From: Acidobacteriota bacterium
Lineage (GTDB): Bacteria; Acidobacteriota; Thermoanaerobaculia; Multivoradales; JAHEKO01
Direction of reading: 5' to 3'
NCBI GenBank assembly: GCA_022561975.1
Contig: JADFQD010000009.1
Span: 1-45,151, forward strand
DNA: 45,151 nucleotides
A program made the translations under genes and the position numbers. A model generated the notes under the pieces. That model was not told the origin of the DNA and did not search any database. It saw only the letters and a list, made by a program, of their open reading frames with translations. Within the stretch, counting starts at the first letter, position 1. Each line of letters starts with the position of its first letter. Below, one piece after another: positions 8,405-17,677 of this stretch.

Positions 8405-9172
8405 ATGAAGAAGAGCAACAGGAGTATTCAATGCCGGCGATGCCGGCAAGGCTGCAAGGCCGCGCTGCTCATTGCGGCGGTCGTGGCGCTGCTGCCGATG
8501 CCGGTCTGGGGGCAGGAATTCACCACGGACTTCCAGGTCCAGGACTGCACCTGGAAACACAGAGGCGGTCAAAACCTCTTCTTTCCTTTGAAGCCGGGGC
8601 GGCAGTCGGTCCTCGAAGGCGAAGAAGACGACGACGGTGAGATCGTCGCTATCCGGGTAGAGATCAACACCCTTAGAGAGAAGCAGCGCATCAGGTTCGA
8701 AGCCCCCAGCGGCGACATGGTCTCGCTGCGGGCCCGAGTCTGGGAGGAACGCGAGTTCGAGGACGGCGAGTTGATCGAAGTGTCGAGAAACTTCGTCGCG
8801 ATCTGCCGGGAGACCGGCGACATCTTCTACTTCGGCGAGGACGTCGAGGTTTACGAAGACGGTGAGCTTGTGGGCAACCCAGGCGAATGGCGGGCCGGTG
8901 TCGACGGGGCGCAACCCGGCATTCTGTTCCCCGGCCGCTTCCTGTTGGGCTCGAGATACATGCAGGAGATCGCACCTGGAGTCGCTCTTGACCGGGCCGA
9001 GAACGTTGCAATGGGGCTCGATGTTCCGACGCCGGCCGGGGACTTTTCCGGTTGCGTAGGAGTGCTGGACTCAAATGCTCTCGAGCCCGATGAGCCGGGA
9101 GATCCAAAGGTCTACTGCCCCAAGGTCGGCTTGGTGATGGACGAGGAGATCGTGCTTATCGAGCGAAACTAG
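8405..9172 (+). CDS. Secreted protein of unknown function
   Basis: The start is the ATG at 8405 behind AAGGAGGA; the frame is open upstream to 8231, but without a site. The 255-residue product has an export signal (hydrophobic core AALLIAAVVALLPMPVWG, cleavage before QEF). The n-region is unusual, with three cysteines spaced CRRCRQGC. The mature part is acidic (EGEEDDDGE) and predicted all-beta. It has two further cysteine pairs, DCTW and FSGCVGV with YCPK, which may form disulfides. It is transcribed divergently from the TonB receptor, sharing a gap of about 205 bases, so it could belong to the same regulon. I do not recognise the family. Confidence 0.8.
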   Translation: MKKSNRSIQCRRCRQGCKAALLIAAVVALLPMPVWGQEFTTDFQVQDCTWKHRGGQNLFFPLKPGRQSVLEGEEDDDGEIVAIRVEINTLREKQRIRFEAPSGDMVSLRARVWEEREFEDGELIEVSRNFVAICRETGDIFYFGEDVEVYEDGELVGNPGEWRAGVDGAQPGILFPGRFLLGSRYMQEIAPGVALDRAENVAMGLDVPTPAGDFSGCVGVLDSNALEPDEPGDPKVYCPKVGLVMDEEIVLIERN

Positions 9173-9258
9173 GACCTGCGGTGCCTGGCACTAGGACCTG
9201 CGGTGCCTGGCACCGCAGGTCCCTCTAGGGCCTAGCACCGCAGGTTCCCCAGGCAAGG
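9169..9258. repeat. Tandem 22-nt repeat and 29-nt perfect palindrome after a stop codon
   Basis: The unit CTAGGACCTGCGGTGCCTGG+CA occurs twice back to back (9169-9190 and 9191-9212); the first copy begins on the base before the TAG stop codon of the upstream gene. The second copy is also the left arm of a perfect palindrome at 9194-9222 (14-base arms, single central base). A degenerate third piece (CTAGCACCGCAGGTTCCCCAGG) follows to about 9254. The RNA would fold very stably, so it can act as a terminator or mRNA stabiliser. The form resembles short extragenic palindromic repeats. Confidence 0.8.
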
Positions 9259-9273
9259 GTAGAGTGGACCTCG

Positions 9274-10464
9274 ATGGCCGAAGCGCGTCTGCGGGTAAGC
9301 TTGACCGAAGAACAGGTCTCTTGTTTCCGGGATCGGCGAGCCCATCTCGCCGGTCCCGGAGCTGCGAGTGCTGCTGAGGCTGCTCGAGCGATTTTGGGCG
9401 CTCAGGCGCAGCAAGAGGGGCCGGCCCTGTTCGCGCTCAGCCTGCGCACGAAGGGCCGACCGACTGCCTCGGCGCTGCGGGCGCAGCTACTCGATGCCAG
9501 TGGTCGCCGTCTGGTTCGGACCTGGGGCCAGCGCGACACACTCCATGTTTTCGATCCGGCGGATTGGAGGATTGTGGTGTCGGCCCGCCGCGAGTGGCCG
9601 CAGAGCGGCCGGCGCGGGGCCTTGCCAAGCGAACCGGATCTGGCTGCTATCCGATCTCTCTTTGAGCAGGCCTCGGGTCCGCTGTTTCGGAGCGAGCTCT
9701 TCGCAGCGATTCCGCAGCAATTCGTGGACGAGGTCGCCGATCATCCGGGTGTCGCCGCCAGCGGTAGCTCGGCGGTCCGATTCGCGGCGGCTCGGTTGGT
9801 CTGGCGCCTGGCACTGGCCGGAGATATTTGCTTTGCCGAAAAGAGAGGGTCGAAACAGAGCTACGTCCATCGTCGACTGTGGTTTCCGGATCTGGAATGG
9901 CTCCTGGAAGCCCCCGAGGTTTCCGCAACCGGCCTGGCGCGGCGCTATCTGGCTGTGCACGGTCCCGCGAGCGCGGCGGATCTGGCGCACTTCTTCGGAT
10001 CCGGAACGAATGCCGCGCGATCCTGGCTGGAGCACCTGAGCCCGGAGCTTGTCGAGATCGACTGCGAAGCCCGCCAGGGTTTGTTTGCGTTGCGCGAGGA
10101 CCTGGATGCACTCACCGAGACACCGCCCGGGGGAGTCTCGGGATGGCCGGTTCGGCTGCTTCCGAAATGGGACACTCATCTCATGAGGCACGCCGATAAG
10201 AGCTGGCTTCTGCCCGACGAAGACGAGCGCAGGCTGGTGTGGCGCAAGGCCGCCGATATTTCGGCCACCGTAGTGGCTCGGGGCCGGATCGTCGCGATCT
10301 GGACCTATCGGGCAACCAAGAAGCGCGTTTTGGTGACGGTCACGCCACTGGGCGCTTGGCGTAAGACGCATCTCCCCGGCGTGAAGCGTGAGGCGACCGC
10401 TCTTGCGGACTTTTTGGAAGTGCCAGCGGTCGAGGTCGTTGCCGCGGAGCGGTCCCCGGCGTAG
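9274..10464 (+). CDS. Winged-helix DNA-binding protein of the AlkZ/YcaQ (HTH_42) type, probable DNA glycosylase
   Basis: The 396-residue protein matches the winged helix DNA-binding family that includes the DNA glycosylases AlkZ and YcaQ. Seen features are the early LGAQAQQEGP segment with Gln44-Ala-Gln46 (the family's catalytic Q-x-Q position), then RTWGQRDTLHVFDPADW and the LARRYLAVHGPASAADLAHFFG winged-helix repeat. Near the end is the LPKWDTHLMRHADKSWLLP segment, followed by ARGRIVAIWTYR. Members remove alkylated or crosslinked bases without base flipping. The substrate here cannot be told from sequence. The ATG at 9274 fits the family start. The gene stands alone, with the repeat cluster upstream and a hairpin overlapping its stop. 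Confidence 0.85.
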   Translation: MAEARLRVSLTEEQVSCFRDRRAHLAGPGAASAAEAARAILGAQAQQEGPALFALSLRTKGRPTASALRAQLLDASGRRLVRTWGQRDTLHVFDPADWRIVVSARREWPQSGRRGALPSEPDLAAIRSLFEQASGPLFRSELFAAIPQQFVDEVADHPGVAASGSSAVRFAAARLVWRLALAGDICFAEKRGSKQSYVHRRLWFPDLEWLLEAPEVSATGLARRYLAVHGPASAADLAHFFGSGTNAARSWLEHLSPELVEIDCEARQGLFALREDLDALTETPPGGVSGWPVRLLPKWDTHLMRHADKSWLLPDEDERRLVWRKAADISATVVARGRIVAIWTYRATKKRVLVTVTPLGAWRKTHLPGVKREATALADFLEVPAVEVVAAERSPA

Positions 10465-10477
10465 CTACGGCTACGCC
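10458..10477. terminator. Hairpin between convergent genes (AlkZ-like and histidine kinase)
   Basis: A perfect 8-bp stem with a TACG tetraloop (GGCGTAGC / GCTACGCC) overlaps the TAG stop of the upstream plus-strand gene and ends 22 bases before the stop of the convergent kinase. There is no T run, so termination strength is uncertain. Confidence 0.5.
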
Positions 10478-10498
10478 TGCTCGCACCTGTGGCGCCGA

Positions 10499-12706
10499 TC
10501 AACCGGGAGAACGCGAACGCGGCGCATCGAGAATCTGGCGGGCTCGCAGCGCCAGAATCTTCGGTGCGAACGGCTTCACCAAGTAAAAATCGCAGACCGT
10601 TTCGAGGGCGGTCTCGCTCTGGGAATAGCCCGTGAGCAGCCCGATGCGAATGTCTTGCATTTCCTTGCGCAACGTGCGGGCGAGATCGATTCCATTGAGC
10701 TTCGGCATGACGATATCCGAGATCAGAAGGTCGATCGTACCCGGGTATGAACGAGCTAGTTCGAGTGCTTGCTCGCCGTTTTCGGCCGTCAGCACCCGAT
10801 AACCCTGTTGACGCAGTAGGTTGGTGAGCAGGGAACGAACCGCTGGCTCGTCTTCCGCGATCAGTACCGTCTCCGAGCCTTGCAGGTCGGCCATCGGCGT
10901 GGTTTCTTCACCAACGGCTTCCGGTCTCTCGTCGACGGTCGGGAAGAATATCTCGAAAGTCGTACCCAGCCCGACCCGGCTGGACAGATAGATCGAGCCG
11001 CCGTTCTGCTGAACGGCTCCGTAGACCGTGGACAGTCCGAGACCGGTGCCCTTGGAGTCCTCTTTGGTGGTGAAAAAGGGCTCGAAAATCTTGTCCTGGA
11101 TTTCTTCGGGTATTCCGGATCCGGTGTCGCTTACGGCCAGCCGGATCCAGGGGCCGGTGCCGGCCAGCAAATGGCGAGTGTCCAGAGGGGCCGCGGCGTC
11201 AAGGCTTTGCGTGCTGATGCGAAGTATGCCGCCAGAGGGCATGGCGTCTCGGGCATTTATCACCAGGTTGATGATGATCTGTTCGAGTTGAGTAGGATCA
11301 GCCCTGATGAAGTCCTCCTTCGCGTCCAGTTCGGTCACCAGGTCCACGTCTTTGGCGATCAGGCGGCTCAACAGTTCCTCCATGTCGGCAACGCTTTCAT
11401 TCACCGACACGACTTTTGGTGCCACGGCCTTTCGCCGGCTGAAGGAGAGGAGTTGGCTGGTCAGCGCCGCTCCGCGCTTCGAGACGGCCTTGATTTCCTC
11501 GGCGTGGCGGGCCAGCGGCGAGCCCTCGGGCAGGGACATGCTGATGAGATCCGCGTATCCCATGACGGCAGTCAAGAGGTTGTTGAAATCGTGGGCAACT
11601 CCGCCCGCCAACCGGCCGACCGCCTCCATTTTCTGGCTTTGCCTTAGCTCGCGCTCGAGCTGCTTGGTTTCTGTAATGTCGTGGAGAATGCCTTGGAAGG
11701 CAGTGATCTCGCCCTTGGCGTCTCTCACCGCGTTGATCGAAGCCAGGACGGTGATCGGTCTCTCGTTGCGGTCCTTTAGGTGCAGTTCAACGGCTTGCAC
11801 CGAGCCTTGCTCCATCAGCCGCTCTACCAATCGCTTTCGTTCATCCGGATCGAAGTAGAGATCACGGCCCAGGTCGGCGGCCAGGAGCTCTGCGCGCGAT
11901 TCGAAGTCGAAAAGCTTGACTCCCGCCGGATTGATGTCGATGAATCGTCCGTCAACCGTGCTGATGTAGATGACGTCGTGGGAGTGTTCGAAGAGAGTTC
12001 TGTATTTCTCCTCGGACTCGCGAACAGTCTCATCGGTCTGTTTCCGAGCGGTGATGTCATAGATCGAGCCGACGTAGCCGAGGATCTCGCCGGTATCGTT
12101 GAGCAGCGGGACTGCGTAGCCTTCCACCCAGACAATGCTGCCGTCGGGCTTCAGCATGCGATACTCACGCCCACGCAACGGGCGCTGCTTCTCTACGGCG
12201 TCATTCCACTCCGCAACCTTGAAGTCTCGATCCGCAGGGTGAATGGCATCTCGCCAACCGTCGCCTTGGGCCTCCTCCAGTGTGAGCCCGGTAATGTCGC
12301 TCCAAGCTTTGTTGACGTAGAGCGTTCGGCCTTCGGGGTCGGAGTGGAAGATTCCGATCGGGGAGTATTCGGCCAAAGCGCGATAGCGCTGGTCACTCTC
12401 GCGTAGAGCCTGTTCGATTGTGGCTCTTTCGGCGACTTCGACGCGCAGCTCGGTGTTGGTGTCAATGAGCTCGGCGGTGCGGCTGTCGACCTCGCGCTCG
12501 AGCGCGATCTGCTGAGCCCGCAACTCGTCGTTCGCGGTCAGCAGTTCCTCCGAAGTTAGCTTGAGCGTCCGCTCGAGCAGGTCGCGCTTGAGATCAGACT
12601 GCACATAGGCCTTGCTGACCATTGCCAGAAGAGCCTCGAGCTGGGGTGGGCGCTGCTTCAGCTCGGCCAGCGTCTTCTTGAGCTGTCTCTCGAGCAGTGG
12701 ATGCAC
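10499..12706 (-). CDS. Hybrid sensor histidine kinase: two PAS domains, kinase core, receiver
   Basis: The 735-residue protein starts at a GTG codon (12706). A coiled coil (about 40-100) leads into a first PAS/PAC domain (about 102-222, [19 protein letters not shown]) and a second PAS (about 230-345, [19 protein letters not shown]). The dimerisation/phosphoacceptor region has His372 in [11 protein letters not shown]. The ATPase follows with INARDAM near 484, DTGSGIP near 527, FEPFFTTK near 541 and GTGLGLS near 553. A C-terminal receiver has Asp664 in LLISDIVMP and Lys711 in LVKPF. No membrane helix is visible, so it is a cytosolic sensor. There is no separate response regulator nearby, so output is probably through phosphotransfer. 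Two genes upstream are ketoacyl synthase and adenine deaminase; a 150-base gap makes cotranscription uncertain. Confidence 0.95.
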   Translation of the reverse strand: MHPLLERQLKKTLAELKQRPPQLEALLAMVSKAYVQSDLKRDLLERTLKLTSEELLTANDELRAQQIALEREVDSRTAELIDTNTELRVEVAERATIEQALRESDQRYRALAEYSPIGIFHSDPEGRTLYVNKAWSDITGLTLEEAQGDGWRDAIHPADRDFKVAEWNDAVEKQRPLRGREYRMLKPDGSIVWVEGYAVPLLNDTGEILGYVGSIYDITARKQTDETVRESEEKYRTLFEHSHDVIYISTVDGRFIDINPAGVKLFDFESRAELLAADLGRDLYFDPDERKRLVERLMEQGSVQAVELHLKDRNERPITVLASINAVRDAKGEITAFQGILHDITETKQLERELRQSQKMEAVGRLAGGVAHDFNNLLTAVMGYADLISMSLPEGSPLARHAEEIKAVSKRGAALTSQLLSFSRRKAVAPKVVSVNESVADMEELLSRLIAKDVDLVTELDAKEDFIRADPTQLEQIIINLVINARDAMPSGGILRISTQSLDAAAPLDTRHLLAGTGPWIRLAVSDTGSGIPEEIQDKIFEPFFTTKEDSKGTGLGLSTVYGAVQQNGGSIYLSSRVGLGTTFEIFFPTVDERPEAVGEETTPMADLQGSETVLIAEDEPAVRSLLTNLLRQQGYRVLTAENGEQALELARSYPGTIDLLISDIVMPKLNGIDLARTLRKEMQDIRIGLLTGYSQSETALETVCDFYLVKPFAPKILALRARQILDAPRSRSPG

Positions 12707-12854
12707 GCTGCTAGCCTCGCGATCCGAAGACGAAAACCAGGTCTGGGTCGCAGGCCGACTCCAGATTAGGCAGCGCGGTCCAGCCGGTTGCCGAGTACCA
12801 AGTCGCTCGCTGGGTCCTGATCATGATTCAAAGCGGTGTTCGATCTCGGCAGTA

Positions 12855-13838
12855 TCAAAAACGGATCAAGGCGGAAGCCCAGTGAAAGCCCGCGCCAAAC
12901 GCTGTCATTAGAACCAGATCGCCACTATGGAGGCTTCCGCACTCGCGAGCGTCGACGAGCGCGAGGGGAACGGAGGCGGACCCGGTGTTGCCGAGTTTCT
13001 CCACGTTCGAGAACACCGTTTCGGGCTGGAGACCGAGGGACTTGGTAACCGCCTGGATGATTCGAAGGTTGGCTTGGTGCGGAATGACCAGGTCGACTTC
13101 CGAAAGCTGGTGGCCGGCCTTCTCGAGGACCGCCACTGCCGAAGCGGTCATGCGACGCACCGCTTCCTTGAATACCGAGCGGCCGTTGAAATCAATCTTC
13201 AAGAACTCGCCGGACTCCGCTAGCTCTTTCGAGAAGGGTTTCTTGGTGCCGCCTGTTTCACGTTGCAGGATGCCGGTTTGCGAACCGTCGGTTCCGGCCA
13301 CGCAGGCCAGGATCTCCGCGGCTCCGGCGCGAGCGCCGATTACCGCCGCTCCGGCGCCGTCACCAAACAGTACGCAGGTATTGCGGTCGCTCCAGTCCAT
13401 TAGTCTGCTGAGCATCTCGACACCGACGACCAGGACGGTGGCGTTTTCGCTTAGGGCTCGGCTTCGCGCCAAATCGAGCGCTAGCACGAATCCGGCACAA
13501 CCGCTGCCCCCGAGGTCGTAGGCCGGCACCTCGCGCAGGCCAAGGCGGTGCTGCAGGAAAGCCGCGGTGTCGGGCATATAGACCTCGGGTGTATCGGTGG
13601 CGACGATGAGTTCGTCGATTTCTTCCGTCGCAACGCCGGCGTCGGCGAGCGCGGCGAGCGCGGCCTGCTCGGCCAGGTCAACGGTGGTCTCCTCGGCCGC
13701 GGCGATTCTTCGAGTCTTGATTCCGGTTCGCGAAGTGATCCACTCGTCGGACGTGTCCACGTATTGCGACCAATCCTCGTTGGTCATGACGCGGCTCGGA
13801 GTATAGGCGCCGAAGCCGAGTATGCCGATCCCACTCAT
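12855..13838 (-). CDS. Beta-ketoacyl-ACP synthase III-like (FabH-type) ketosynthase
   Basis: The product (327 residues from the ATG at 13838; a GTG at 13847 would add three) has the full thiolase-fold FabH pattern. It begins IGILGFGAYTPSRVMTNEDW. The Cys nucleophile is in DLGGSGCAGFVLALDL, the His in VIPHQANLRI, and the Asn in EKLGNTGSASVPLAL. The C-terminus is the usual GAGFHWASALIRF. The known FabH role is condensing acyl-CoA with malonyl-ACP to start fatty-acid synthesis. As the gene is not in a fab cluster, a specialised priming role is also possible. It lies 12 bases after the stop of adenine deaminase on the same strand, so the two probably share a transcript. Confidence 0.92.
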   Translation of the reverse strand: MSGIGILGFGAYTPSRVMTNEDWSQYVDTSDEWITSRTGIKTRRIAAAEETTVDLAEQAALAALADAGVATEEIDELIVATDTPEVYMPDTAAFLQHRLGLREVPAYDLGGSGCAGFVLALDLARSRALSENATVLVVGVEMLSRLMDWSDRNTCVLFGDGAGAAVIGARAGAAEILACVAGTDGSQTGILQRETGGTKKPFSKELAESGEFLKIDFNGRSVFKEAVRRMTASAVAVLEKAGHQLSEVDLVIPHQANLRIIQAVTKSLGLQPETVFSNVEKLGNTGSASVPLALVDARECGSLHSGDLVLMTAFGAGFHWASALIRF

Positions 13839-13850
13839 AGTCGCCACACG

Positions 13851-15554
13851 TCAGACCCAGAGTGGCACGAGCTCGAACGCATCGACGTCAACCAGGCCTT
13901 GGTCCGTCAATTTCAGGTGCGGAATCACCTCGAGGGCCAGGAAACTCAGTGCCATGAAAGGATCGTGCAGGTTGGACCCCAGATCGCGTGCCGCTTCGAT
14001 CGCTCGGTCGAGTTGTTCCCTCACGATCCGTATGGGGCGATCGCTCATCAGTCCGGCGTAGGGCAGGGGCACCTCGGCGAGCACGTGCTGTCCGTTGGCG
14101 ACGACCATTCCGCCGCCGAGAGCGGCCACTCGCCGCGCTGCGGACCACATAGAACCATCGTCAGCGCCCACGACGACGATGTTGTGATGGTCGTGCGCGA
14201 CCGAAGACGCCAGCGCGCCCTCTCGCAGTCCCATTCCTTTGACAAAGCCCCTGCCGACGGATCCGCTGGAGCGATGCCTTTCGATGACCGCCATCTTCAG
14301 GAGGTCGCGGCCGGGATCGGAAAGCGCGTAGCCGCCATGGATCGAGAGTTTCTCGGTCAGTGACTCGGTCACCAGCTGATCCGGCACGATGCCGATGACC
14401 CTGGCCGTCTCGCCCTCGGCTCGCACGGCGAAATCCACTTTGTCCCAGTTGACGTTCACCGTGCTTCGAAGCGGGTAGTCTGGATTCGACGAAACCGGTG
14501 CGATCATTTTGCCGTCGCGTGCCACCAGCTTCCCGCCGCGGTACACGGCTTTGACTCGGGGCGCCTCGAGATCGTCGAAGATGATGAAATCCGCGCGCCG
14601 ACCCGGGGTAATGGCTCCGCGATCGTAGAGCCGAAAGTACGTGGCTGTGTTCCACGTGGCCATTCTGAGAGCGATGATCGGGTCGATTCCCTCGTCGATG
14701 GCCGTACGCACCATGAAGTCGATGTGCCCCTGGTCGAGCAGGTCCGCCGGCTGGCGGTCGTCGGTGCAAAAGCAAATCCGATGTTGGTTTGCCGAGGTGA
14801 CCAGCGGCAGGAGGGTTTTCAGGTTATGGGCGTTGGTAGCCTCGCGAATGAAGATGGTCAGGCCGAGCCGAAGTTTCTCCCTGGCTTCTTCGACCGAGGT
14901 GGATTCGTGGTCCGATTGACATCCCGCGGCTACGTAGGCTGCGAGTTCCTTGCCGCTCAAAGCGGGGCAGTGACCGTCGATCACCAGGTCGGAAAAGCCG
15001 GCCAGCTTGGCCATCACTTCGGAGTCGCCGAAAACTACGCCGGGGAAATTCATCACCTCGGCCAGACCCAGAACCCAGGGATCGGCCTTGAAGGATGCCA
15101 GATCGTAGCTGCGCAGGTTGGCGCCGTTGGTCTCCATGTCGGTTGCCGGAACGCAAGAAGATGCCATTACATACATGCTCAGCGGGCCGCGCTTGGCATT
15201 TTCGAACATGAAGCGGATGCCGTCCAGGCCGAGCACGTTCGCGATCTCGTGCGGGTCGGTGACGACCGTGGTGGTTCCCAATGGTACGACCGCGCCCGCG
15301 TACTCGGCCGGTGGAACCATGCTGCTTTCGATGTGGACATGGGCATCGATCAGGCCCGGCGCCAGGTACGCGCCCTCGAGATCGATCACCGTTCTGGCTT
15401 CGTAGTCGCCGAGCCCGACGATTCGCGAGCGCACAGTGGCGACGCTGGTTTCGATGATTTCGCCACTCAATACGTTGACTACGCGAGCGTTGTCGAGCAA
15501 TAGGTCTGCCGGTTCTGCGCCCCGCGCGTAGCGGATGATTTCTGAAATCTGCAC
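13851..15554 (-). CDS. ade: Adenine deaminase
   Basis: This amidohydrolase converts adenine to hypoxanthine and ammonia in purine salvage. The 567-residue product (GTG start at 15554, VQISEIIRYARG) is close to the usual length of bacterial Ade. The frame is open upstream to 15707, but the extra 51 residues lack family features. Metal-binding and catalytic features are visible: IDAHVHIESSM near residue 69-79, DPHEIANVLGLD, IDGHCPALSG, GCQSDHES and CTDDRQPADLL. The C-terminal adenine-deaminase domain has VAHDHHNIVVVGADD. A TAGAAT hexamer on the minus strand (15578-15583) is a possible -10 box. The downstream ketosynthase follows after 12 bases. Confidence 0.93.
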   Translation of the reverse strand: MQISEIIRYARGAEPADLLLDNARVVNVLSGEIIETSVATVRSRIVGLGDYEARTVIDLEGAYLAPGLIDAHVHIESSMVPPAEYAGAVVPLGTTTVVTDPHEIANVLGLDGIRFMFENAKRGPLSMYVMASSCVPATDMETNGANLRSYDLASFKADPWVLGLAEVMNFPGVVFGDSEVMAKLAGFSDLVIDGHCPALSGKELAAYVAAGCQSDHESTSVEEAREKLRLGLTIFIREATNAHNLKTLLPLVTSANQHRICFCTDDRQPADLLDQGHIDFMVRTAIDEGIDPIIALRMATWNTATYFRLYDRGAITPGRRADFIIFDDLEAPRVKAVYRGGKLVARDGKMIAPVSSNPDYPLRSTVNVNWDKVDFAVRAEGETARVIGIVPDQLVTESLTEKLSIHGGYALSDPGRDLLKMAVIERHRSSGSVGRGFVKGMGLREGALASSVAHDHHNIVVVGADDGSMWSAARRVAALGGGMVVANGQHVLAEVPLPYAGLMSDRPIRIVREQLDRAIEAARDLGSNLHDPFMALSFLALEVIPHLKLTDQGLVDVDAFELVPLWV

Positions 15555-15661
15555 CGATGACTTTCGTGTGGCTGGGTATTCTACACTCCCTTGGCGTTTT
15601 GGTTTTCGAACTCCAGTAGGCACTACCCCGGGGCACGCGAACATCAAAGTCGTGCGAGCGA

Positions 15662-15667
15662 TATAAT
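15662..15667 (+). promoter_or_regulatory. Candidate -10 box for the PilZ-AMIN gene
   Basis: A perfect TATAAT lies 53 bases before the ATG at 15721 in the gap shared with divergent adenine deaminase. No convincing -35 element sits 16-18 bases upstream (GAACAT is the hexamer there), so this rests on the -10 match in a GC-rich background. Confidence 0.35.
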
Positions 15668-15720
15668 GCGTCGGAACCGGGCCGGTGCCCGCTGGCTCGA
15701 GACTCACGAGGTTCTTGTCA

Positions 15721-17622
15721 ATGGACGAAGGAAATCAAGTCTTTCCCCAAGGCGGCTCCGCAGCCCTATTGGTCATAGAGTTCCCGAGCTTTCGGGACTT
15801 TATTGATGCCTACTCACCGATCATTTCGGAGGAGGGCATTTTTATTCGTAACGCGGATGTATCCGAAAGCAACGTTTTCTCGGTCGGTGATCGGGTCGAT
15901 TTCGAGGTGCGTCTCAAAGACGACTTTCGTCTGATTCACGGTGCCGGAGAGGTAATATGGCTGGGGTCGGCCGAGGCTGCCGATGGCGCCGCAGGAACTG
16001 CAATCCGGTTTCACGATGTCGATGAGCCGAGCCAGCGGCTGATTGCCCGCCTGGTCGGCAACTACGTTGGCGGCGGCGGTAAGCTCTTCGATGTCGGTGG
16101 TTCGACCGCCGAGGCCGAGCGAGCGCTCAGGATCGAACCGGAGTCCAAGCAGGATTCCGAGCGGCGCCCGCCCTTTGAGGAGGTGCCTGGCGACCCTCGA
16201 CTCACCGCCGAAAGGCTCGATTCGAGCGAGGCCGATGTGCTGTTCGCACGCGACAATGAGGCCGAGCCGAGCGCGCCGCTCGAGTTCGAGAGTGTTTCGC
16301 TCGAGGATGTCGAACCGAGTGATCTCGACCCCGAGGCTTCAAAACTCGCAGGCACGGAGGTCCTCGACCCGGCCGGTGTCAGTCTCGACGACCCGGTGGG
16401 GCTCGACACCATTGCGATTCCGTCCGGTCTGGTCGCCACATTGGCGCCGGACGTTGCGAGGGCCGCAGATTCGAGTGACACCGGTAGCCAAGGGGAAGGC
16501 CCCGGAGGTGTGCACCACGGCGAGTCCGGCGAAGGCGCTGCGAGTGCGGGCGAGTCGCCGGCGCCTCCAGCCGAGCTTCCAGCGGTCGAGAGTCTCCCGG
16601 TCGAGCTGCCTGCTGTCGACGAAAGCGTGCAGGGAGCCGAGGCGGCTCTAGCCGCTGCTGCCCCTGACCTACCCGGGCAGGTGGAAGTTCCGCTCGAGGA
16701 TCGGTTCGACGAGGCTTCCCTGGAGACAGCCGGCGACTCGATGGAAGGCAGTTTTGAGGAACGAGGGCGGATTCCCGACGACCTTGCACAGGTGGCCGAA
16801 GAGCTGTCAGGCGTCCATCAGATCGAACTACCGGAGCCGAACGAAGGAAGTGGCTCGACCTACGCCGGGTACGCCCGGGCGCGGCCCGAGCGAGGCACCG
16901 GAAGCCGGATCGCCGCCCTCTCGGTGGCTTTCGTGCTGCTGGGAGCCGGAGCGTTCTATTTCGGTGACACGATTCTGGGTTTTCTAGGACTGGGCGACGA
17001 CCAGGACGGCGCGGCGGCAACCGAAATAGTGCGTGCAGGCGAGATCATGCCGACCTCCGGGGCTCCGGCGATTCATGATGCCGTAGGAGTGATCCCCTCG
17101 AACGCGCCGGAGACGCCCCAGAGCGGCGTCGAGGACAAATTCAGCTCCGAGGTCGCCGATCCGCCCAGCGATCAGGTAACTGCCAGCCAGACCGCCACGG
17201 CGAAGCCCATGCCGCGCCCGGGCACGGCTACCCCGTCAACGCCGGTCGTGACGGCGTCGGCTCGGGCGGCTTCCCCGGTCTCCGATGCCCCGCGCCGGGT
17301 CGAGCGCATCACTTGGCGTGAAGAGGGCGACTCCACGATTGTCACGATTCGATTGAACACCGAACTCTCCAACGCGTATTTCGAAGTTGTCCGGGTCCGT
17401 AACGGTGCTCCGCGTGAGGTGATCAAGATTCAGGGCATCGAAGTACCCTACATTCCCAGTGAGGTTGCGGTAGGCACCAGCCACGTTCTAAGGCTCCGGA
17501 CCGGCTTGCACCGAGTCAATGGCGGCACTGTGCTGCACGTGGTCGCGGACCTGACCAGGGCTGGTGTAGCGATCCGCTCGGTCGAACCGGATGGGCGGGA
17601 CCTCAGAATTACGTTCTCCTGA
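15721..17622 (+). CDS. PilZ-like domain, disordered linker, membrane helix and AMIN domain fusion protein
   Basis: The start is the ATG at 15721 (633 residues). Residues about 10-115 look like a PilZ domain of the myxobacterial-paralogue type (FRDFIDAYSPIISEEGIFIRN, then VIWLG and GTAIRFHDVD). The first residue of the D/N-x-S-x-x-G motif is Ile and no RxxxR is evident, so c-di-GMP binding may be lost. Residues about 120-390 are low-complexity, rich in Glu, Ala, Pro and Ser. A membrane helix spans about 397-420 (IAALSVAFVLLGAGAFYFG). After a Thr/Pro linker the last 107 residues form an AMIN-like domain (VERITWREEGDSTIVTIRL to VEPDGRDLRITFS), found on pilus secretins and amidases. This would link a cytoplasmic signal to a periplasmic envelope site. 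Confidence 0.85.
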   Translation: MDEGNQVFPQGGSAALLVIEFPSFRDFIDAYSPIISEEGIFIRNADVSESNVFSVGDRVDFEVRLKDDFRLIHGAGEVIWLGSAEAADGAAGTAIRFHDVDEPSQRLIARLVGNYVGGGGKLFDVGGSTAEAERALRIEPESKQDSERRPPFEEVPGDPRLTAERLDSSEADVLFARDNEAEPSAPLEFESVSLEDVEPSDLDPEASKLAGTEVLDPAGVSLDDPVGLDTIAIPSGLVATLAPDVARAADSSDTGSQGEGPGGVHHGESGEGAASAGESPAPPAELPAVESLPVELPAVDESVQGAEAALAAAAPDLPGQVEVPLEDRFDEASLETAGDSMEGSFEERGRIPDDLAQVAEELSGVHQIELPEPNEGSGSTYAGYARARPERGTGSRIAALSVAFVLLGAGAFYFGDTILGFLGLGDDQDGAAATEIVRAGEIMPTSGAPAIHDAVGVIPSNAPETPQSGVEDKFSSEVADPPSDQVTASQTATAKPMPRPGTATPSTPVVTASARAASPVSDAPRRVERITWREEGDSTIVTIRLNTELSNAYFEVVRVRNGAPREVIKIQGIEVPYIPSEVAVGTSHVLRLRTGLHRVNGGTVLHVVADLTRAGVAIRSVEPDGRDLRITFS

Positions 17623-17677
17623 TTTCTCGGGCTCGCGGCCGATTCCGCCGAGACCGGCGAGTGGCCGCGCTGGCGGA

